From Arthrobacter sp. ISL-5 (GTDB taxonomy: Bacteria; Actinomycetota; Actinomycetes; Actinomycetales; Micrococcaceae), in NCBI RefSeq assembly GCF_018613835.1, contig NZ_JAGGPM010000001.1, forward strand, positions 1-57,492: a stretch of 57,492 nucleotides of DNA, given 5' to 3'. The translations under genes were made by a program, and so were the position numbers. The notes under the pieces are model-generated. The model searched no databases, was not told the DNA's origin, and saw only the letters and a program-made list of their open reading frames with translations. This document shows, piece by piece, positions 18,997-27,757 of this stretch; positions within the stretch are counted from its first letter, which is position 1; each line of letters opens with the position of its first letter.

Positions 18997-19779
18997 TCAG
19001 CCCTCGACCCAGCGGACGCCCAGGGGACCCTCGAGGAGGCCTTCGGCGATGATCAGGTCCAGCGGCGTGGTGATTTTCAGGGACTGGCTGGCGCCCCGGA
19101 CGGCGTGCACCGGCACGCCAAGGAGCTCCACCAGCATGGCGTCGTCGGTGACGGCGGCGGCCTCGCGCTCGTCGAACCGGAGCGCGGCCTGGTGCGCCTG
19201 CCTGAGGGTCTCAAGGTTGAAGCCCTGCGGCGTCTGAACTGCCCGCAGCTCCTCCCGCGGGGCCGTTCCGGTGACGAGTTCAGGGGCGATGTCCGAGTCG
19301 CGGCCCTGGGTGGCGGCGACCGTCTTGACCGTGTCCACCACGGGAATGACCGGGATGACGGCCGATGCCCCGGCGGCCAGGGCCTGGGCCACGCGGTGGA
19401 AGACTGACTCGGGCGTCAGGGCGCGGGCCGCATCGTGCACGAGCACCGCCTCGGTGCCGTCCTCGAGGGCAGCCAGCGCGGACCGGACGGAATCCGCCCT
19501 GGTGGCTCCGCCGTCGACCGTGGTCAGGAGCGGGCCGCCGTCAACGAGCTCCACCCGGAAGTCTTCGCACAGCTGCCGCAGCCGGTCATCGCCGGCAGGC
19601 AGCGCGACGCATACCTGGCTCGCTACCCCGGAGGCCACAATGCCGCGGAGCGCATGCAGGAGGATGGGTTCGCCGCCGAGCGGAACAGCGGCCTTGGGCA
19701 TGCCGTAGCCGAGCCGCTGCCCGGATCCTGCCGCCACCAGGATCACGGCGGTGACGGGGCGCGTAGGTGCATTGTTCAT
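18997..19779 (-). CDS. ispD: 2-C-methyl-D-erythritol 4-phosphate cytidylyltransferase
   Basis: 260 residues. Transfers CMP from CTP to MEP, two steps before IspF. The nucleotide-binding [19 protein letters not shown], the VHDAARAL motif and TDDAMLVE are present. ATG 19779 is chosen over the upstream start at 19818: it lies 7 nt after TAGGCT and immediately before the conserved N-terminus. First gene of the ispD-ispF unit. Confidence 0.95.
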   Translation of the reverse strand: MNNAPTRPVTAVILVAAGSGQRLGYGMPKAAVPLGGEPILLHALRGIVASGVASQVCVALPAGDDRLRQLCEDFRVELVDGGPLLTTVDGGATRADSVRSALAALEDGTEAVLVHDAARALTPESVFHRVAQALAAGASAVIPVIPVVDTVKTVAATQGRDSDIAPELVTGTAPREELRAVQTPQGFNLETLRQAHQAALRFDEREAAAVTDDAMLVELLGVPVHAVRGASQSLKITTPLDLIIAEGLLEGPLGVRWVEG

Positions 19780-19786
19780 GCCGTCT

Positions 19787-19792
19787 AGCCTA
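19787..19792 (-). promoter_or_regulatory. -10 box of a leaderless ispD promoter
   Basis: TAGGCT on the minus strand, 7 nt before ATG 19779. Confidence 0.6.
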
Positions 19793-19832
19793 CGTCCCGG
19801 CCACCCGGCCCAGGCCAATTACGCGCACTCAG

Positions 19833-19900
19833 GCCCAACTGGGTAGCAGCACACGCCGTTTTGGGCGCCCATAACGGCGTCTGCTGCTACCCAGTTGGGC
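19833..19900. repeat. 68-bp intergenic palindrome
   Basis: Arms of 28 nt (19833-19860 and 19873-19900) match with one mismatch around a 12-nt loop; the outer word is CCCAACTGGGTAGCAGCA. It lies between the ispD start region and the carD terminator. It has no T run of its own, so a plain terminator role is doubtful. Confidence 0.85.
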
Positions 19901-19917
19901 ATTCTGGGCAAAAAAGA

Positions 19918-19946
19918 AACCCCGGTGGCTCGGTGCCACCGGGGTT
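19918..19946 (-). terminator. Rho-independent terminator of carD
   Basis: A 12-bp stem AACCCCGGTGGC / GCCACCGGGGTT with a 5-nt loop, followed on the minus strand by TTCTTTTTT. It begins 6 nt beyond the carD stop. Confidence 0.9.
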
Positions 19947-19952
19947 CAATTC

Positions 19953-20435
19953 TTAGGAAGCCAAGACCTCGTCGAGAACGCTTGCTGCCTTCTCTTCGTC
20001 GGTCTTTTCAGCCAAAGCCAATTCTGAGATCAGAATCTGCCGGGCCTTGGCCAGCATTCGCTTCTCGCCTGCGGAAAGGCCCCGGTCGTGATCCCGGCGC
20101 CACAGGTCGCGGACGACCTCTGCTACCTTGATGACGTCACCGGAAGCAAGCTTCTCCAGATTTGCCTTGTAACGACGTGACCAGTTGGTGGGCTCCTCAG
20201 TGAACTCGGCACGGAGCACGTCAAATACGTGCTCCAAGCCTTCTTTGCCCACTACGTCGCGAACCCCAACAAGGTCAACGTTCTCTGCTGGAACTTCAAT
20301 GGTCAGATCACCCTGAGCCACCTTGAGCTTGAGATACATCTTCTCTTCGCCCTTGACAGTGCGCATCTTGATTTCTTCAATTTTTGCTGCACCGTGGTGA
20401 GGGTAAACTACTGTCTCGCCGACCTCAAAAACCAT
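19953..20435 (-). CDS. carD: CarD-family transcription factor
   Basis: 160 residues. The N-terminal CarD/TRCF-like RNA polymerase interaction domain begins [18 protein letters not shown]; the C-terminal half is the helical DNA-contacting domain with the conserved tryptophan in [12 protein letters not shown]. In mycobacteria CarD stabilises the open complex at rRNA promoters; the same role is inferred here. ATG 20435 is chosen because AAGGGGAAAG precedes it and the longer frame has no family sequence. A TAAACT box at 20462-20467 may be its -10. Confidence 0.95.
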   Translation of the reverse strand: MVFEVGETVVYPHHGAAKIEEIKMRTVKGEEKMYLKLKVAQGDLTIEVPAENVDLVGVRDVVGKEGLEHVFDVLRAEFTEEPTNWSRRYKANLEKLASGDVIKVAEVVRDLWRRDHDRGLSAGEKRMLAKARQILISELALAEKTDEEKAASVLDEVLAS

Positions 20436-20749
20436 GTGGACTTTCCCCTTTCCCGCAGACCAGTTTATCACGATTAAGGCATATGACTGGCACGGATCCG
20501 GGTCAGGAACCGCGTAAATCCGCGGAAAATGGGCTGAATCAGCCGCCCAAACCCCTTGACGAACGCGGATAATAGTGCATTCGCGACCCGCCGACAAGCG
20601 TTACGCGCGGGTAGTCAGAGCCTCCTCGCGCGGCCCAACCAAGGTGCCGAAACGGGCAGGTATGTGTACCGGCCGAATCCTTGTTTGGGTCCGTTTGCCG
20701 ATAGGCTATGCCTGAAAACTGTTTCAAGACTTTTCAAGGAGTGCGTGAC
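20436..20749. promoter_or_regulatory. Divergent control region of carD and a lipoprotein gene
   Basis: 314 bp without a gene. On the minus strand TAAACT (20462-20467) is a candidate carD -10. On the plus strand TAGGCT (20702-20707) is a candidate -10 for the lipoprotein gene, giving a leader of roughly 35 nt with AAGGAG. Confidence 0.5.
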
Positions 20750-21322
20750 GTGCGTTTCACTGCGATGAACCGGGGCCAGCGCGGCAAGTTGGCAATGGCG
20801 GCTGCCGCCCTGAGCGTCGGCCTGCTGGCCCTGACAGGCTGCGGCTACGTCAACGCCCAGCAGACCTCTCACCAGTACGCTGCCTCCGACGGCACCCGCT
20901 CCGACGTGGGGCCGGTGCAGCTGCGCAACATGCTCATCGTCTCCACGGGTGAAAACGAACCCGGCCGGGTGATCGGCGCCGTCTACAACTCGTCCTCCAA
21001 GGACGTCAAGGTGACGCTCAAGGGTGCGGAGGGTTCCCAGACCGAGGTTTCGGTGAAGAAGAACTCCTACACGCTGCTGAACGACTCTACGGATGCCGCG
21101 ACGCTGAGCACGGCAGGCGGCAAGCCCGGAACCCTCGTGGACGTCCAAGTCACCGAAGACGGAACGAACGTCAACAAGACCGTCAAGCTGCCGGTGGTTG
21201 ACGGAACCCTGAAGGAATACCAAAAGTACCTTCCCGCTGGCAGCACGCCCACCGAAACTCCGACGCCTAGCGAGACTGCAACGCATGGCGAAAGCACCCC
21301 GGCCCCCAGCGAAGGCCACTGA
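20750..21322 (+). CDS. Exported lipoprotein of unknown function
   Basis: About 190 residues. GTG 20750 follows AAGGAG by 8 nt; the upstream ATG 20708 abuts the promoter and is unlikely. The N-terminus is basic, then hydrophobic, ending LALTGCGYV, a lipobox. The mature domain has beta-rich stretches (NMLIVSTGENEPGRVIGAVYN, KDVKVTLKG) suggesting an immunoglobulin-like surface domain, then a Thr/Pro/Ser/Glu-rich tail. It lies next to, and convergent with, the SenX3-RegX3 system. Function unknown. Confidence 0.85.
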   Translation: MRFTAMNRGQRGKLAMAAAALSVGLLALTGCGYVNAQQTSHQYAASDGTRSDVGPVQLRNMLIVSTGENEPGRVIGAVYNSSSKDVKVTLKGAEGSQTEVSVKKNSYTLLNDSTDAATLSTAGGKPGTLVDVQVTEDGTNVNKTVKLPVVDGTLKEYQKYLPAGSTPTETPTPSETATHGESTPAPSEGH

Positions 21323-21356
21323 CGCAGACTGACGGGCTGCCGCACAGCTGAATGAC

Positions 21357-21396
21357 AGAGAAGGAGGGGCTCCCGTCCGGGAGCCCCTCCTTCTCT
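21357..21396. terminator. Bidirectional terminator
   Basis: 19-bp perfect stem (AGAGAAGGAGGGGCTCCCG and its complement) with a 2-nt centre, between the convergent lipoprotein and regX3 genes. Confidence 0.85.
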
Positions 21397-21409
21397 GGTA
21401 TTTCTGCGC

Positions 21410-22090
21410 TTACGGCTCGAACTTGTAGCCCAGCCCGCGGACGGTGACCAGGAACCGCGGCAGCGACGGATCGGGTTCAATCTTGCTGCGGAGCCGCTTG
21501 ACGTGCACGTCCAGGGTCTTGGTGTCGCCGACGTAGTCGGACCCCCACACGCGGTCAATCAGCTGGCCCCGGGTCAGCACCCTGCCGGAATTCCGCAGCA
21601 GCATCTCCAGCAGTTCAAATTCCTTCAGCGGCAGGGACACCTGCTCGCCGTCGACGCTCACAACGTGGCGTTCGATGTCCATCCGCACCGGCCCGGCGTG
21701 GACCGTGGAGGAAACGAGTTCTTCCGGTTCGCCCTGGCGCCGGAGCACCGCGCGGACCCGCGCCACGAGTTCCCGGGAGGAGTAGGGCTTGGTGACGTAG
21801 TCGTCGGCGCCCAGTTCGAGCCCCACCACCTTGTCGATCTCTGAGTCCTTGGCGGTCAGCATGATCACCGGGACGCTGGAGCGCTGCCGAAGCTGCCGGC
21901 AGACTTCCGTACCGGACAGTCCCGGCAGCTGCAGGTCCAGGAGCACGAGGTCAGCGCCGTTGCGGTCGAATTCCTTAATGGCGTCCAGGCCGTTGTCCAC
22001 AACCTCGACCTCGAACCCCTCCTTGCCCAGCAGATAGGACAGCGGATCGCTGAACGATTCCTCATCCTCAACAATAAGAATCCTGCTCAA
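21410..22090 (-). CDS. regX3: Response regulator, RegX3/PhoB type
   Basis: 226 residues. A receiver domain (IVEDEES acidic pair, phospho-acceptor in LLDLQLPG, TAKD, YVTKPYS lysine) is followed by an OmpR/PhoB winged helix (GQLIDRVWGSDYVGDTKTLDVHVKRLRSKIE). It is the partner of SenX3 for phosphate starvation. It starts at TTG 22090, overlapping the senX3 stop in TTGA, with GAGGAG 7 nt upstream, so translation is coupled to the kinase. The order kinase then regulator, with phoU divergent, is the classic actinobacterial arrangement. Confidence 0.94.
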   Translation of the reverse strand: MSRILIVEDEESFSDPLSYLLGKEGFEVEVVDNGLDAIKEFDRNGADLVLLDLQLPGLSGTEVCRQLRQRSSVPVIMLTAKDSEIDKVVGLELGADDYVTKPYSSRELVARVRAVLRRQGEPEELVSSTVHAGPVRMDIERHVVSVDGEQVSLPLKEFELLEMLLRNSGRVLTRGQLIDRVWGSDYVGDTKTLDVHVKRLRSKIEPDPSLPRFLVTVRGLGYKFEP

Positions 22091-23385
22091 GCGTTAGCTC
22101 CTCGTTCGTGGACGCCGGCGGCGTCGCGTGGTTCCCTGACGTTTTGGGGTTGGCTGCCGTCTGGCAACTTGGCGTGACCGGACGACTTGGCGTCGCGCGT
22201 CTGCCCTGCGGAGGAACGCGGCCGGGGCGGACGGGCCTCGGGGGCGGAGTCGGTGTCCTGCCCCTCCAGCTCCGGCAGGCGGAGCGTGAAGGTGGAGCCC
22301 TGGCCGGGCTGTGACCACAGGGTGACTTCGCCGCCGTGGTTGGAAATGACATGCTTGACGATGCTCAGTCCCAGCCCGGTTCCGCCGGTGTGCCGCGACC
22401 GCGCCGCATCCACGCGGTAGAAGCGTTCGAATACCCGCTCCTGGTCCTCGGGCGACATGCCCTCGCCCTGATCGGTGACCGAAACCGAAATCAGGCCTTC
22501 CTTGGAGCGTACGCCGATGCCCACCCGAGTGTTCTCCGGCGAATAGCGGATGGCGTTGTCGATCAGGTTGCGCAGGGCCGTCACAAGGAGGTCCTGGTCG
22601 CCGTAGACCTTGGCTTCAACCCGGCCGCCGATGACGATCTGGATGTTCTTGCTCTCGGCCGGGAGCTGTGAGCGGTCCACCGCTTCGGAGATGACGTCGT
22701 TGATGTCCACGGCATGACCCCGCTGCGCCACATTCGCCCCCTGGAGACGGGACAGTTCAATGATGTCCTGCACGAGTGCCGCCAGCCGGGCGGATTCCTT
22801 ATGCATGCGCTTGGCGAAACGGCGGACGGCTTCTTCGTCGTCCGCCGAGGATTCGAGTGCCTCCGCCAGGAGCGAGATGGCCCCCACAGGGGTCTTCAGC
22901 TCATGCGAAACGTTGGCCACGAAGTCGTTGCGGATCTCTTCGGTGCGCGTGATCTCGGTCCGGTCATTGGCCAGCAGCAGGATGTATTCTTCGCCCAGCA
23001 TGGCTGCCCGCACCTGCACGACGATGGTTCCCTGGCCGAGCGGGCCCCGCGGGAGCTCGAGCTGCTTCTCCAGGATGACGCCGTCGCGGCGCACATTGGC
23101 CGTCATGTCCAGAAGCTCCCGGTGCACAACAGTATGGCCGCGCACCAGACCGTAGGCATAGGCGGCAGGGCTGGCGCGGACCACGCCGTCGATGGCGTCC
23201 ACCACAACAAACGCCTGCCCGACGACGGCAAGCACCTCAGCGGATCCCGGCGGCAGGGCAGGCTCGTCATATTCGACGTCCACGAGTTTCCGCTGCTGCT
23301 CGCTGACCCTGAACGCGAGCACGCCAAAGACGCCGAACGACAGGCCGAGTAGGCCGGCGATGACACCTATGAGCATTGGATCCAC
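22087..23385 (-). CDS. senX3: Sensor histidine kinase SenX3
   Basis: 432 residues. One N-terminal membrane helix (residues about 3-25), a PAS-like domain, then HisKA with FVANVSHELKTPVGAISLLAEAL (phosphorylated His) and HATPase_c with DNAIRYSPENT, DQGEGM and GTGLGLSIVKH. The C-terminal 60 residues are polar and low-complexity. Senses phosphate indirectly, through the uptake system and PhoU in characterised relatives. GTG 23385 lies 6 nt after TAAGCT, a leaderless start. Confidence 0.94.
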   Translation of the reverse strand: MDPMLIGVIAGLLGLSFGVFGVLAFRVSEQQRKLVDVEYDEPALPPGSAEVLAVVGQAFVVVDAIDGVVRASPAAYAYGLVRGHTVVHRELLDMTANVRRDGVILEKQLELPRGPLGQGTIVVQVRAAMLGEEYILLLANDRTEITRTEEIRNDFVANVSHELKTPVGAISLLAEALESSADDEEAVRRFAKRMHKESARLAALVQDIIELSRLQGANVAQRGHAVDINDVISEAVDRSQLPAESKNIQIVIGGRVEAKVYGDQDLLVTALRNLIDNAIRYSPENTRVGIGVRSKEGLISVSVTDQGEGMSPEDQERVFERFYRVDAARSRHTGGTGLGLSIVKHVISNHGGEVTLWSQPGQGSTFTLRLPELEGQDTDSAPEARPPRPRSSAGQTRDAKSSGHAKLPDGSQPQNVREPRDAAGVHERGANA

Positions 23386-23391
23386 GGCTCC

Positions 23392-23397
23392 AGCTTA
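23392..23397 (-). promoter_or_regulatory. -10 box of a leaderless senX3 promoter
   Basis: TAAGCT on the minus strand, 6 nt before GTG 23385. Confidence 0.55.
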
Positions 23398-23455
23398 TGC
23401 TTCCGTGAAGCCCGAATAGTCGATCTGCGGCCAAGAGGGTGCGGATTCAGCTAAC

Positions 23456-23484
23456 GTTCATCTAGAGGTGCGTAACAGTTCACC
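23456..23484 (+). promoter_or_regulatory. Possible PHO-box half-sites
   Basis: GTTCATC (23456-23462) and GTTCACC (23478-23484) start 22 bp apart, two turns of helix, in the senX3/phoU intergenic region. They resemble the GTTCACC repeats bound by PhoP/RegX3-type regulators. The unit expected between them is missing, so this is tentative. Confidence 0.35.
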
Positions 23485-23579
23485 GGACACTGGAATAGTG
23501 ACCAGTTGGACTGCCGGAACGGTGACACGAAATTCTGACCGCCGCGGCGGGGCGGAGTTTCCAAGGAAAGGACGCCTAC

Positions 23580-24242
23580 GTGCGTAAGGTTTTTCAGGAG
23601 GAGCTCGCCCAGGTGGGCGAAGACCTCATCGAAATTTCAAAGCTTGTCAGCGAAGCGATCGTCAAAGCAACGAATTCCTTCGAGGTCGCCGACGTCGATC
23701 TGGCGCAGGATGTCATCGCGGCCGACGCACGCATCGACTTCCTGCAGAACAGCCTCGACGAGCGCGCCATCGACATCCTCGCCCTCCAGGGCCCTGTCGC
23801 CAGCGACCTGCGCATGATCGTGGGTTCGCTCCGCATGAGCGCATCGCTTGAGCGCATGGGCGACCTTGCCCGCCATATCGCCCAGCTGGCGCGCCTCCGC
23901 TTCCCCTCCACGGTCATCCCGGCGTCCCTCACGGAAACGTTCAAGTGCTTCGCGGAGCAGGACATCCAGATTGCCAACAAGCTCACGGAACTGCTCGAGA
24001 CCCGTGACCTCGAAGTTGCCCGCGACATCATGAAGGCCAACTCCGTGGTGAACGACCTTCACCTCAGCGTCTTCAAGGCGATCGCCCGCAGCGACTGGCA
24101 GGAATCACCGGCCACCACCGTGGATGTGGCCCTCGCCAGCCGCTACTTCGAGCGCTTTGCAGACCACGGCGTCTCCGTTGCCCAGAAGGTCACGTACCTC
24201 GTGACGGGTGCCTGGCACCCGAACAGCATCGAGCACGGCTAA
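23580..24242 (+). CDS. phoU: Phosphate signalling protein PhoU
   Basis: 220 residues, two three-helix PhoU bundles in tandem with the metal-binding ExxxD-type acidic positions typical of the family (for example DARIDFLQ and the second-half equivalent). It links phosphate uptake state to SenX3-RegX3. It starts at GTG 23580, preceded by AAAGGA. Transcribed away from senX3. Confidence 0.94.
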   Translation: MRKVFQEELAQVGEDLIEISKLVSEAIVKATNSFEVADVDLAQDVIAADARIDFLQNSLDERAIDILALQGPVASDLRMIVGSLRMSASLERMGDLARHIAQLARLRFPSTVIPASLTETFKCFAEQDIQIANKLTELLETRDLEVARDIMKANSVVNDLHLSVFKAIARSDWQESPATTVDVALASRYFERFADHGVSVAQKVTYLVTGAWHPNSIEHG

Positions 24243-24269
24243 GGGCTCCCGCGCCTCTTAAAGCAGCGA

Positions 24270-24310
24270 ACGACGGCGGCCGGTCACCTCAGGTGACCGG
24301 CCGCCGTCGT
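24270..24310. terminator. Bidirectional terminator between phoU and gpmA
   Basis: 20-bp perfect arms (ACGACGGCGGCCGGTCACCT and its complement) around a single base, in the 81-bp gap between convergent genes. Confidence 0.85.
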
Positions 24311-24323
24311 CGTCTCGAAAGCT

Positions 24324-25070
24324 CTACTTCTTGCCCTGGTTGGCCACGGCCTGGATGGCCTCCGCGGCGGCCTCGGGATCGAGGTAGGTGCCGCCCGGGT
24401 TGATGGGCTGGAAGTCCTCGTCCAGGTCGTACACGAGCGGGATGCCCGTGGGGATGTTCAGGCCGGCGATGGCTTCGTCGCTGATGCCGTCCAGGTGCTT
24501 GACCAGGGCGCGCAGCGAGTTGCCGTGGGCCGTGACCAGGACGGTCTTGCCGGCCTTGAGGTCTTCCTTGATGTCCGATTCCCAGTACGGCATCAGGCGG
24601 ATCAGGACGTCCTTCAGGCACTCGGTGCGCGGGAGGGCGTCGCCCAGGTCCGCGTAACGGGGATCGCGCGCCTGGGAGAACTCGCTGTTGTCGTCCAGGG
24701 GCGGCGGCGGGGTGTCGTAGGACCGGCGCCACAGCATGAACTGCTCCTCGCCGAATTCGGCGAGGGTCTGTGCCTTGTCCTTGCCCTGCAGGGCGCCGTA
24801 GTGGCGTTCGTTCAGGCGCCAGTCGCGCTTAACGGGGATCCAGCCGCGGTCGGCCTTGTCCAGGGAGATGTTGGCCGTGTTGATGGCCCGCTTCAGGACC
24901 GAAGTGTAGAGGATATCCGGGAGCACGTTGTGCTCAACCAGAAGCTCTCCGCCGCGAATTGCCTCCTGGCGGCCCTGCTCGTTCAGGTCAACGTCCACCC
25001 AGCCGGTGAAGAGGTTTTTGGCGTTCCAGTCGCTGTGGCCGTGGCGCAGCAGAATCAACTTGTAAGTCAT
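24324..25070 (-). CDS. gpmA: 2,3-bisphosphoglycerate-dependent phosphoglycerate mutase
   Basis: 248 residues. A glycolytic mutase of the histidine phosphatase superfamily: [10 protein letters not shown] holds the phosphohistidine, [16 protein letters not shown] the substrate loop and [15 protein letters not shown] the second histidine. ATG 25070 lies 7 nt after TAGGAT, a leaderless arrangement. The reading frame remains open upstream, but that part has no family sequence. Confidence 0.95.
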   Translation of the reverse strand: MTYKLILLRHGHSDWNAKNLFTGWVDVDLNEQGRQEAIRGGELLVEHNVLPDILYTSVLKRAINTANISLDKADRGWIPVKRDWRLNERHYGALQGKDKAQTLAEFGEEQFMLWRRSYDTPPPPLDDNSEFSQARDPRYADLGDALPRTECLKDVLIRLMPYWESDIKEDLKAGKTVLVTAHGNSLRALVKHLDGISDEAIAGLNIPTGIPLVYDLDEDFQPINPGGTYLDPEAAAEAIQAVANQGKK

Positions 25071-25077
25071 GATTTTC

Positions 25078-25083
25078 ATCCTA
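25078..25083 (-). promoter_or_regulatory. -10 box of a leaderless gpmA promoter
   Basis: TAGGAT on the minus strand, 7 nt before ATG 25070. Confidence 0.55.
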
Positions 25084-25191
25084 GCCGAGCAGGACCTGCC
25101 AGCGCCGAGCGTTACATTCCGCCACCCCTTAGCCGCTCGGTAGCCGCTCCTGCGCGGAGGTGGGACGGCCGGAAGGCGGCCCCGAGTTGGG

Positions 25192-25197
25192 TAGGCT
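25192..25197 (+). promoter_or_regulatory. -10 box of a leaderless methyltransferase promoter
   Basis: TAGGCT, 6 nt before GTG 25204. Confidence 0.5.
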
Positions 25198-25203
25198 GGG
25201 GCG

Positions 25204-26025
25204 GTGGTGCAGAAAGCAGAGCGGGTGGCGGCGAACCGTAGCAACCGGGGAAAGCCAGTCGGCAACGTAACCCGCGGCACCACGAATCCCAACCGAATGC
25301 GCAGGCTGGACCGCTGGCTGGCAGGGCCGCAGGCCTGGCGGCTCCGGGCGTCGGCCAACCCGCTGGTCATCGATCTCGGCTACGGCGCCTCCCCGGCCAC
25401 CGCCGTCGAGCTCTTTGAACGGCTCGGTGCCGTCCGCGCGGATGTGCGCGTCTGCGGGATCGAAATCGAGCCGGAACGCGTACGCGCGGCGAAGGCCCTC
25501 GAGCGCCCCGGACTGAGCTTCCTGACCGGCGGGTTCGAGCTCCCGGTGCAGGGGCAGCCCGTCCTGGTCCGCGCGTTCAACGTGCTGCGGCAGTACGAGG
25601 AAGCGGATGTCCACGGCATCTGGCAGCTGGTGCAGGAACGGCTGGCGCCTGGCGGACTGTTCATCGACGGAACATGCGACGAGATCGGCCGCCGGGTCAC
25701 GTGGATTGCGCTCGATGCCGAGCGCCCGGTCAGCCTGAGCATGTCCGTGCGGTTCGGCAGTTTCGACCTGCCCTCCGACATCGCCGAACGGCTGCCCAAG
25801 GCGCTCATCCACCGGAATGTTCCCGGCGAACGGATCCACGGACTGCTGCAGGCCATGGACCGGGCGTGGCTGGAATCGGCGCCGTTTGCGTCGTTCGGAA
25901 ACCGGCAGCGGTGGACGGCCATGTGCCGGGCACTGCTCGACGGCGGATGGCCGGTCCACGACGGGCCGGCGCGGTGGCGCCTCGGGGAACTTACGGTCGG
26001 CTGGGAAGCCGTGGCGCCGGACTAA
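25204..26025 (+). CDS. Class I SAM-dependent methyltransferase-like protein
   Basis: 273 residues. The first 50 residues are basic. The Rossmann core then shows [20 protein letters not shown] (motif I), [14 protein letters not shown] (the acidic ribose contact), [10 protein letters not shown] and [16 protein letters not shown]. Substrate unknown; the C-terminal half ([17 protein letters not shown]) is conserved-looking but I cannot assign it. GTG 25204 follows a TANNNT box by 6 nt, with GTG 25207 possible. Divergent from gpmA. Confidence 0.82.
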   Translation: MVQKAERVAANRSNRGKPVGNVTRGTTNPNRMRRLDRWLAGPQAWRLRASANPLVIDLGYGASPATAVELFERLGAVRADVRVCGIEIEPERVRAAKALERPGLSFLTGGFELPVQGQPVLVRAFNVLRQYEEADVHGIWQLVQERLAPGGLFIDGTCDEIGRRVTWIALDAERPVSLSMSVRFGSFDLPSDIAERLPKALIHRNVPGERIHGLLQAMDRAWLESAPFASFGNRQRWTAMCRALLDGGWPVHDGPARWRLGELTVGWEAVAPD

Positions 26026-26059
26026 GGGTCCGGGGACAAGCTCAACCGGCGGACGGCGT

Positions 26060-26104
26060 GCTGGGCCCACGCCGGCAGGGTTCCCTGAGCGAGCTTGCGA
26101 GCTT
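26060..26104 (-). repeat. Dispersed intergenic repeat, copy B
   Basis: Inverted copy of 10877-10920. It fills most of the 95-bp gap between the methyltransferase and DUF2516-like genes. The flanking 15-bp arms seen around copy A are absent. Confidence 0.75.
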
Positions 26105-26120
26105 AGGGTGCCGGTGGGGA

Positions 26121-26477
26121 CTACCAGGGGCCGTAGGGGCCTATGTTGCGGCTGCCGCCGCGGCCGGCGTCCTTCACTGCAGGGCGAACGTCCGCCAGGT
26201 ACACGGAGGCCGCCACTACCGCGGCCAGGCCAAACAGGCCGAGGGGCCCGATCAGGCCGCCTCCCCCGCCGCCCAGCACGGACAGCGCGCCGACAGCCAA
26301 ACTGCCGCCCGTCAGCGCCAGCCAGAACGTCTTGGTCCTTTTGCCTACAGCCTCAAACGCGTTGGCCCTGTGACGGACGCAGTCGAAGAAGGCCCACACT
26401 TCAAGGGCCAGCGCCACCAGCCCCAGGATGTAGTAAACCGCGTTCTCCACATAAAAGATCAGTACTCTTCCGTCCAC
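26121..26477 (-). CDS. DUF2516-family membrane protein
   Basis: 118 residues, two to three membrane helices (residues about 3-25, 48-68 and 72-92) joined by a basic loop FFDCVRHRANAFEAVGKRTK, with a Gly-rich stretch in the middle. This matches the actinobacterial DUF2516 pattern. I start at GTG 26477, 6 nt after TAGGCT, a box that overlaps the stop codon of the upstream PLP-enzyme gene. Function unknown. Confidence 0.85.
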   Translation of the reverse strand: MDGRVLIFYVENAVYYILGLVALALEVWAFFDCVRHRANAFEAVGKRTKTFWLALTGGSLAVGALSVLGGGGGGLIGPLGLFGLAAVVAASVYLADVRPAVKDAGRGGSRNIGPYGPW

Positions 26478-26483
26478 CAACCC

Positions 26484-26489
26484 AGCCTA
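26484..26489 (-). promoter_or_regulatory. -10 box overlapping the upstream stop codon
   Basis: TAGGCT on the minus strand. Its first three bases are the stop codon (TAG) of the Cys/Met PLP-enzyme gene, and GTG 26477 follows 6 nt later. Confidence 0.5.
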
Positions 26490-27671
26490 ACTGTCCAAAC
26501 CGTCCAATGCCTGCTGCAAATCGGCCCAAAGGTCCTCGACGTTTTCGATTCCGACGCTCAACCGGACCAGATTCTCAGGAACGCTGACCGGCTCAGCCGC
26601 GTGCCGGCGTCGTCGTTCAATCAGTGATTCCACGCCGCCGAGTGAGGTTGCGGGCAGCCACAGCTGCAGGGCGCGGACCAGCTTGTCCGCGGTGTCGGCG
26701 CTGCTGAGCCCTCCGGCCGGGGCGATCTGGATGCAGACGATGGAGCCGAAGCCCGTCATCTGCGACTTCGCCCGGTCGTGTCCCGGGTCCGAGGTCAGGC
26801 CCGGATACCGGATGCTCTCGACGGCCGGGTGGGCGCTCAGCCTCTCGGCGAGCACCGCGGCGGAGGCCTGCGAGCGCTCAATCCGCAGCGCGAGCGTCCG
26901 CAGACCGCGCAGCGCCAGCCAGGCTTCGAAGGGACCGGCGATGCCGCCGTGGATGATGCGGTGGTGGAGCAGGGTTTCCCGCAGTTCGGCATTCGATGTC
27001 ACCAGGGCGCCCAGCACGACGTCGGAGTGGCCCGCCAGGTATTTGGTCACCGAGTGAAGGACGACGTCGGACCCCAGTTTGAGGGGCTGCTGCACCAGCG
27101 GTGTGGAAAAGGTGTTGTCCGTGACGACGATCGCGCCGGCGTCGTGGGCCGCCTGGGTGAGCGCCCGGATGTCGGCGATCCCGAGCATGGGGTTGGTGGG
27201 GCTCTCGAGCCACAGCATGTCAGCGGGTTTGCCCTCCTTGGGCGCAATCTGGGCCCGGACGGCGTCGGTATCCGCGATGTCCACCGTGCGGAGCTCCAGG
27301 AAGCCCTTCTCAGCCAGTTCGGCAGCCATCACCAAGGAACCGGAGTAGCTGTGGGACGGCATCACCAGCACACCGCCGGCGGGGATGAGCGAGAGGGCGG
27401 AACTGACCGCCGCCAGGCCGGAGGCGTACAGGAGGCCGGGAAGCGAGGCGCCTTCGAGCTGGCCGAGTGCCTCCTCGAAGGGGTCCCAGGTGGGGTTCGA
27501 GTAGCGGCCGTAGCCGCGGTCGCCGTCGGCAAGGGCCCCGGTCCCGAAGTACGTGGAGGACAGCACGATGGGCGGGTTGACAGGCTCGTCCCGTTCGCGG
27601 GGAGGACGGCCGGCGGCCACAACCACCGTTTCCGCCGAAAGGGACGCGGCATGCTGTTCGGAAAGGCTCAT
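26487..27671 (-). CDS. Cystathionine gamma-synthase/lyase-family PLP enzyme
   Basis: 394 residues. Cys/Met-metabolism PLP-dependent enzyme: YGRYSNPTWDPFEEALGQLEG, ASGLAAVSSAL, LESPTNPMLGIADI, DNTFSTPLVQQPL and the Schiff-base lysine in HSVTKYLAGHSD are all present. Synthase (transsulfuration to methionine) and lyase cannot be told apart by eye. ATG 27671 is preferred to TTG 27677: it is 6 nt after TACGCT. No methionine-pathway genes are adjacent. Confidence 0.9.
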   Translation of the reverse strand: MSLSEQHAASLSAETVVVAAGRPPRERDEPVNPPIVLSSTYFGTGALADGDRGYGRYSNPTWDPFEEALGQLEGASLPGLLYASGLAAVSSALSLIPAGGVLVMPSHSYSGSLVMAAELAEKGFLELRTVDIADTDAVRAQIAPKEGKPADMLWLESPTNPMLGIADIRALTQAAHDAGAIVVTDNTFSTPLVQQPLKLGSDVVLHSVTKYLAGHSDVVLGALVTSNAELRETLLHHRIIHGGIAGPFEAWLALRGLRTLALRIERSQASAAVLAERLSAHPAVESIRYPGLTSDPGHDRAKSQMTGFGSIVCIQIAPAGGLSSADTADKLVRALQLWLPATSLGGVESLIERRRRHAAEPVSVPENLVRLSVGIENVEDLWADLQQALDGLDS

Positions 27672-27677
27672 GGTCAA

Positions 27678-27683
27678 AGCGTA
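27678..27683 (-). promoter_or_regulatory. -10 box of a leaderless PLP-enzyme promoter
   Basis: TACGCT on the minus strand, 6 nt before ATG 27671. Confidence 0.5.
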
Positions 27684-27745
27684 CGTTGGCCGCCTGCGGG
27701 GTGGAAAAGCGGTTACGGCGGGCCTTTCCTGTCGGTGATTATCGG

Positions 27746-27751
27746 TAGGCT
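27746..27751 (+). promoter_or_regulatory. -10 box of a leaderless tmk promoter
   Basis: TAGGCT, 6 nt before GTG 27758. Confidence 0.55.
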
Positions 27752-27757
27752 GGACAA

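Noticed and set aside
20708..20749. ATG 20708 as the start of the lipoprotein gene
   Set aside because: It directly abuts the -10 box, so the transcript should begin after it; GTG 20750 has AAGGAG.
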